Shown here in pieces: positions 63,097-64,000 of a DNA stretch of 64,000 nucleotides. Every line of letters starts with the position of its first letter. The first letter of the stretch is position 1. Source of the stretch: Maribacter cobaltidurans (GTDB lineage Bacteria > Bacteroidota > Bacteroidia > Flavobacteriales > Flavobacteriaceae); contig NZ_CP022957.1 of NCBI RefSeq assembly GCF_002269385.1, positions 3,835,001-3,899,000 of the forward strand, given 5' to 3'. Position numbers and translations under genes: made by a program. The notes beneath the pieces are model-generated. The model made no database searches and was not told the origin of the DNA. It saw only the letters and a program-made list of their open reading frames with translations.

Positions 63097-64000
63097 TTCC
63101 TTGAACACAAAGCCTCATAATATTCACAAAGAGGCAAAACGAGAAGTCGAACGAAGCGGTCAAAAATTATCTGATGTAAAGGCTATAATACTTGATTCTT
63201 GGAACAATTATGAAATTAATAGTTTCAAAAAATTAAAAAATCTATCAGATGAATTCAAGTCCACTCCTCTAATCTTAATGCATACAATAGAAGATGGAAA
63301 GTTCTTAAAAGAACCAAATAAGATTAAAATTAATCGGGAATTTAAACAGCTCTTTCTCCTTGCTTTACCGAGAACACAAATTAGAAAAGTCGTTTCTGAA
63401 TACAATAAAGTAAAAGAAATAGGAATGGAGGATACCATTTTAACTAAGGTTGTTTCTGACTTGGAAGTCTTAAACATACACAGAACTCCCATGAACTGTT
63501 TTACTCTTCTTAAGGTGGCTGAAAAATACTTTGATGAAAGCCCTATCAATAGGACTGACATGATTGAAAAAGTACTTTTCGTTTTGTTTAACGTTGACCA
63601 AATACCAAGGTATAAGACTAAACCTGACTTGAAAGATTGTGAATTTGTTCTTGGTCGCTTTTGTGAAAAACTGATTCGCAATGAGAGTTATCACTTCTCC
63701 AAGGACTATTTTATCACAGAGTTGAAGCAATACTGTCAAGAGAAGCTGATTGACTTAGAAGTAGAATTGGTCTTTGATGTTCTCACTCTAAATAACATTA
63801 TAGTCAAACATGAGATTGATTATTGCTTTAGGTCTTCTTTTTGGGTTTATTACTTCGGTGCAAAAAGAATGCATAACAACAAGGAATTTGCCGAATACAT
63901 ATTTCAATCTAAAAAGTACACCTCTTTTCCAGAAATCATTGAATTCTATACAGGGATAGATAGGAATAAAATTGATGCTCTAGAGGTTTTAGCTAAGGAT
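63074..64000 (+). pseudogene. C-terminal continuation of the DUF4062/STAND-like gene in the +1 frame, runs off the window
   Basis: From base 63074 the +1 frame is open for 309 codons to the window end. It reads GNYWLYLDSLNTKPHNIHKE and goes on with helical STAND-like sequence (IILDSWNNYEINSF, TPLILMHTIEDGKFL). Removing one A from the AAAA run at 63070-63073 joins both parts into one protein. So the gene is either inactivated, recoded, or the base is a sequencing error. The end of the gene is not in the window. Confidence 0.75.

Noticed and set aside
1..64000. tRNA, rRNA, CRISPR array, prophage or IS element
   Set aside because: No cloverleaf-like segments in gaps, no regularly spaced repeats, no transposase, integrase or phage structural genes were seen.

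Overview
The window looks like chromosomal DNA of a marine-type member of the Flavobacteriaceae (Bacteroidota). The DNA is AT-rich and most starts lack a clear Shine-Dalgarno sequence. The gene set is typical of the group: many lipoproteins, Reg_prop/Y_Y_Y kinases, LytTR regulators, 2TM-domain proteins, DUF4331, DUF547, DUF2490 and a tricorn-type protease. The genus cannot be fixed from sequence alone. No tRNA, rRNA, CRISPR array, prophage or insertion sequence was seen.

Region by region. 1-3663 (minus): an exported degradative cluster with a partial M28 peptidase, a class C beta-lactamase-like hydrolase and a D-aminoacylase-like lipoprotein. 3807-14308 (minus): a tight five-gene signalling operon with two large histidine kinases, a lone receiver, a receiver fused to a class III nucleotide cyclase, and a three-helix membrane protein of the Pycsar-effector (PF18967) type. 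14.5-17.8 kb: small proteins (TerB-like, cupin, two NTF2-fold) and a peptidase E. 18.0-20.7 kb: a TPR histidine kinase and LytTR regulator. 20.8-24.7 kb: an RNA helicase, an FAD oxidoreductase and an AraC regulator. 24.9-30.4 kb: a sugar operon divergent from the AraC gene (ThuA-dehydrogenase-cupredoxin fusion, epimerase, Gfo/Idh/MocA oxidoreductase). 30.6-33.1 kb: a lectin-like surface protein. 33.3-38.4 kb: a LytS/LytTR system wrapped around five tandem 2TM proteins, with two matching LytTR operators. 38.5-39.7 kb: a LETM1-related gene. 39.9-49.8 kb: a probable ECF sigma regulon (DUF4331/TPR genes, RND transporter, DUF547, glycosyltransferase, VOC protein, sigma and anti-sigma). 49.9-57.4 kb: Cu-Zn SOD, DUF2490, S9 peptidase, methyltransferase and tricorn homologue. 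57.4-64.0 kb: an accessory region with an OLD-like ATPase/TOPRIM gene, an ECF42-type sigma with its DGPF partner, and a DUF4062/STAND-like gene broken by a one-base frameshift. A ~150-bp repeat precedes both defence-like genes.

The strongest candidate for an undescribed system is the 3807-14308 operon: a two-component phosphorelay that appears to control a nucleotide cyclase paired with a Pycsar-type membrane effector. The next best are a shared AAC-N17-CGTA promoter motif around the 49-kb sigma factor, the duplicated LytTR operators around the 2TM array, and the cassette-like inverted repeats flanking the OLD-like gene.
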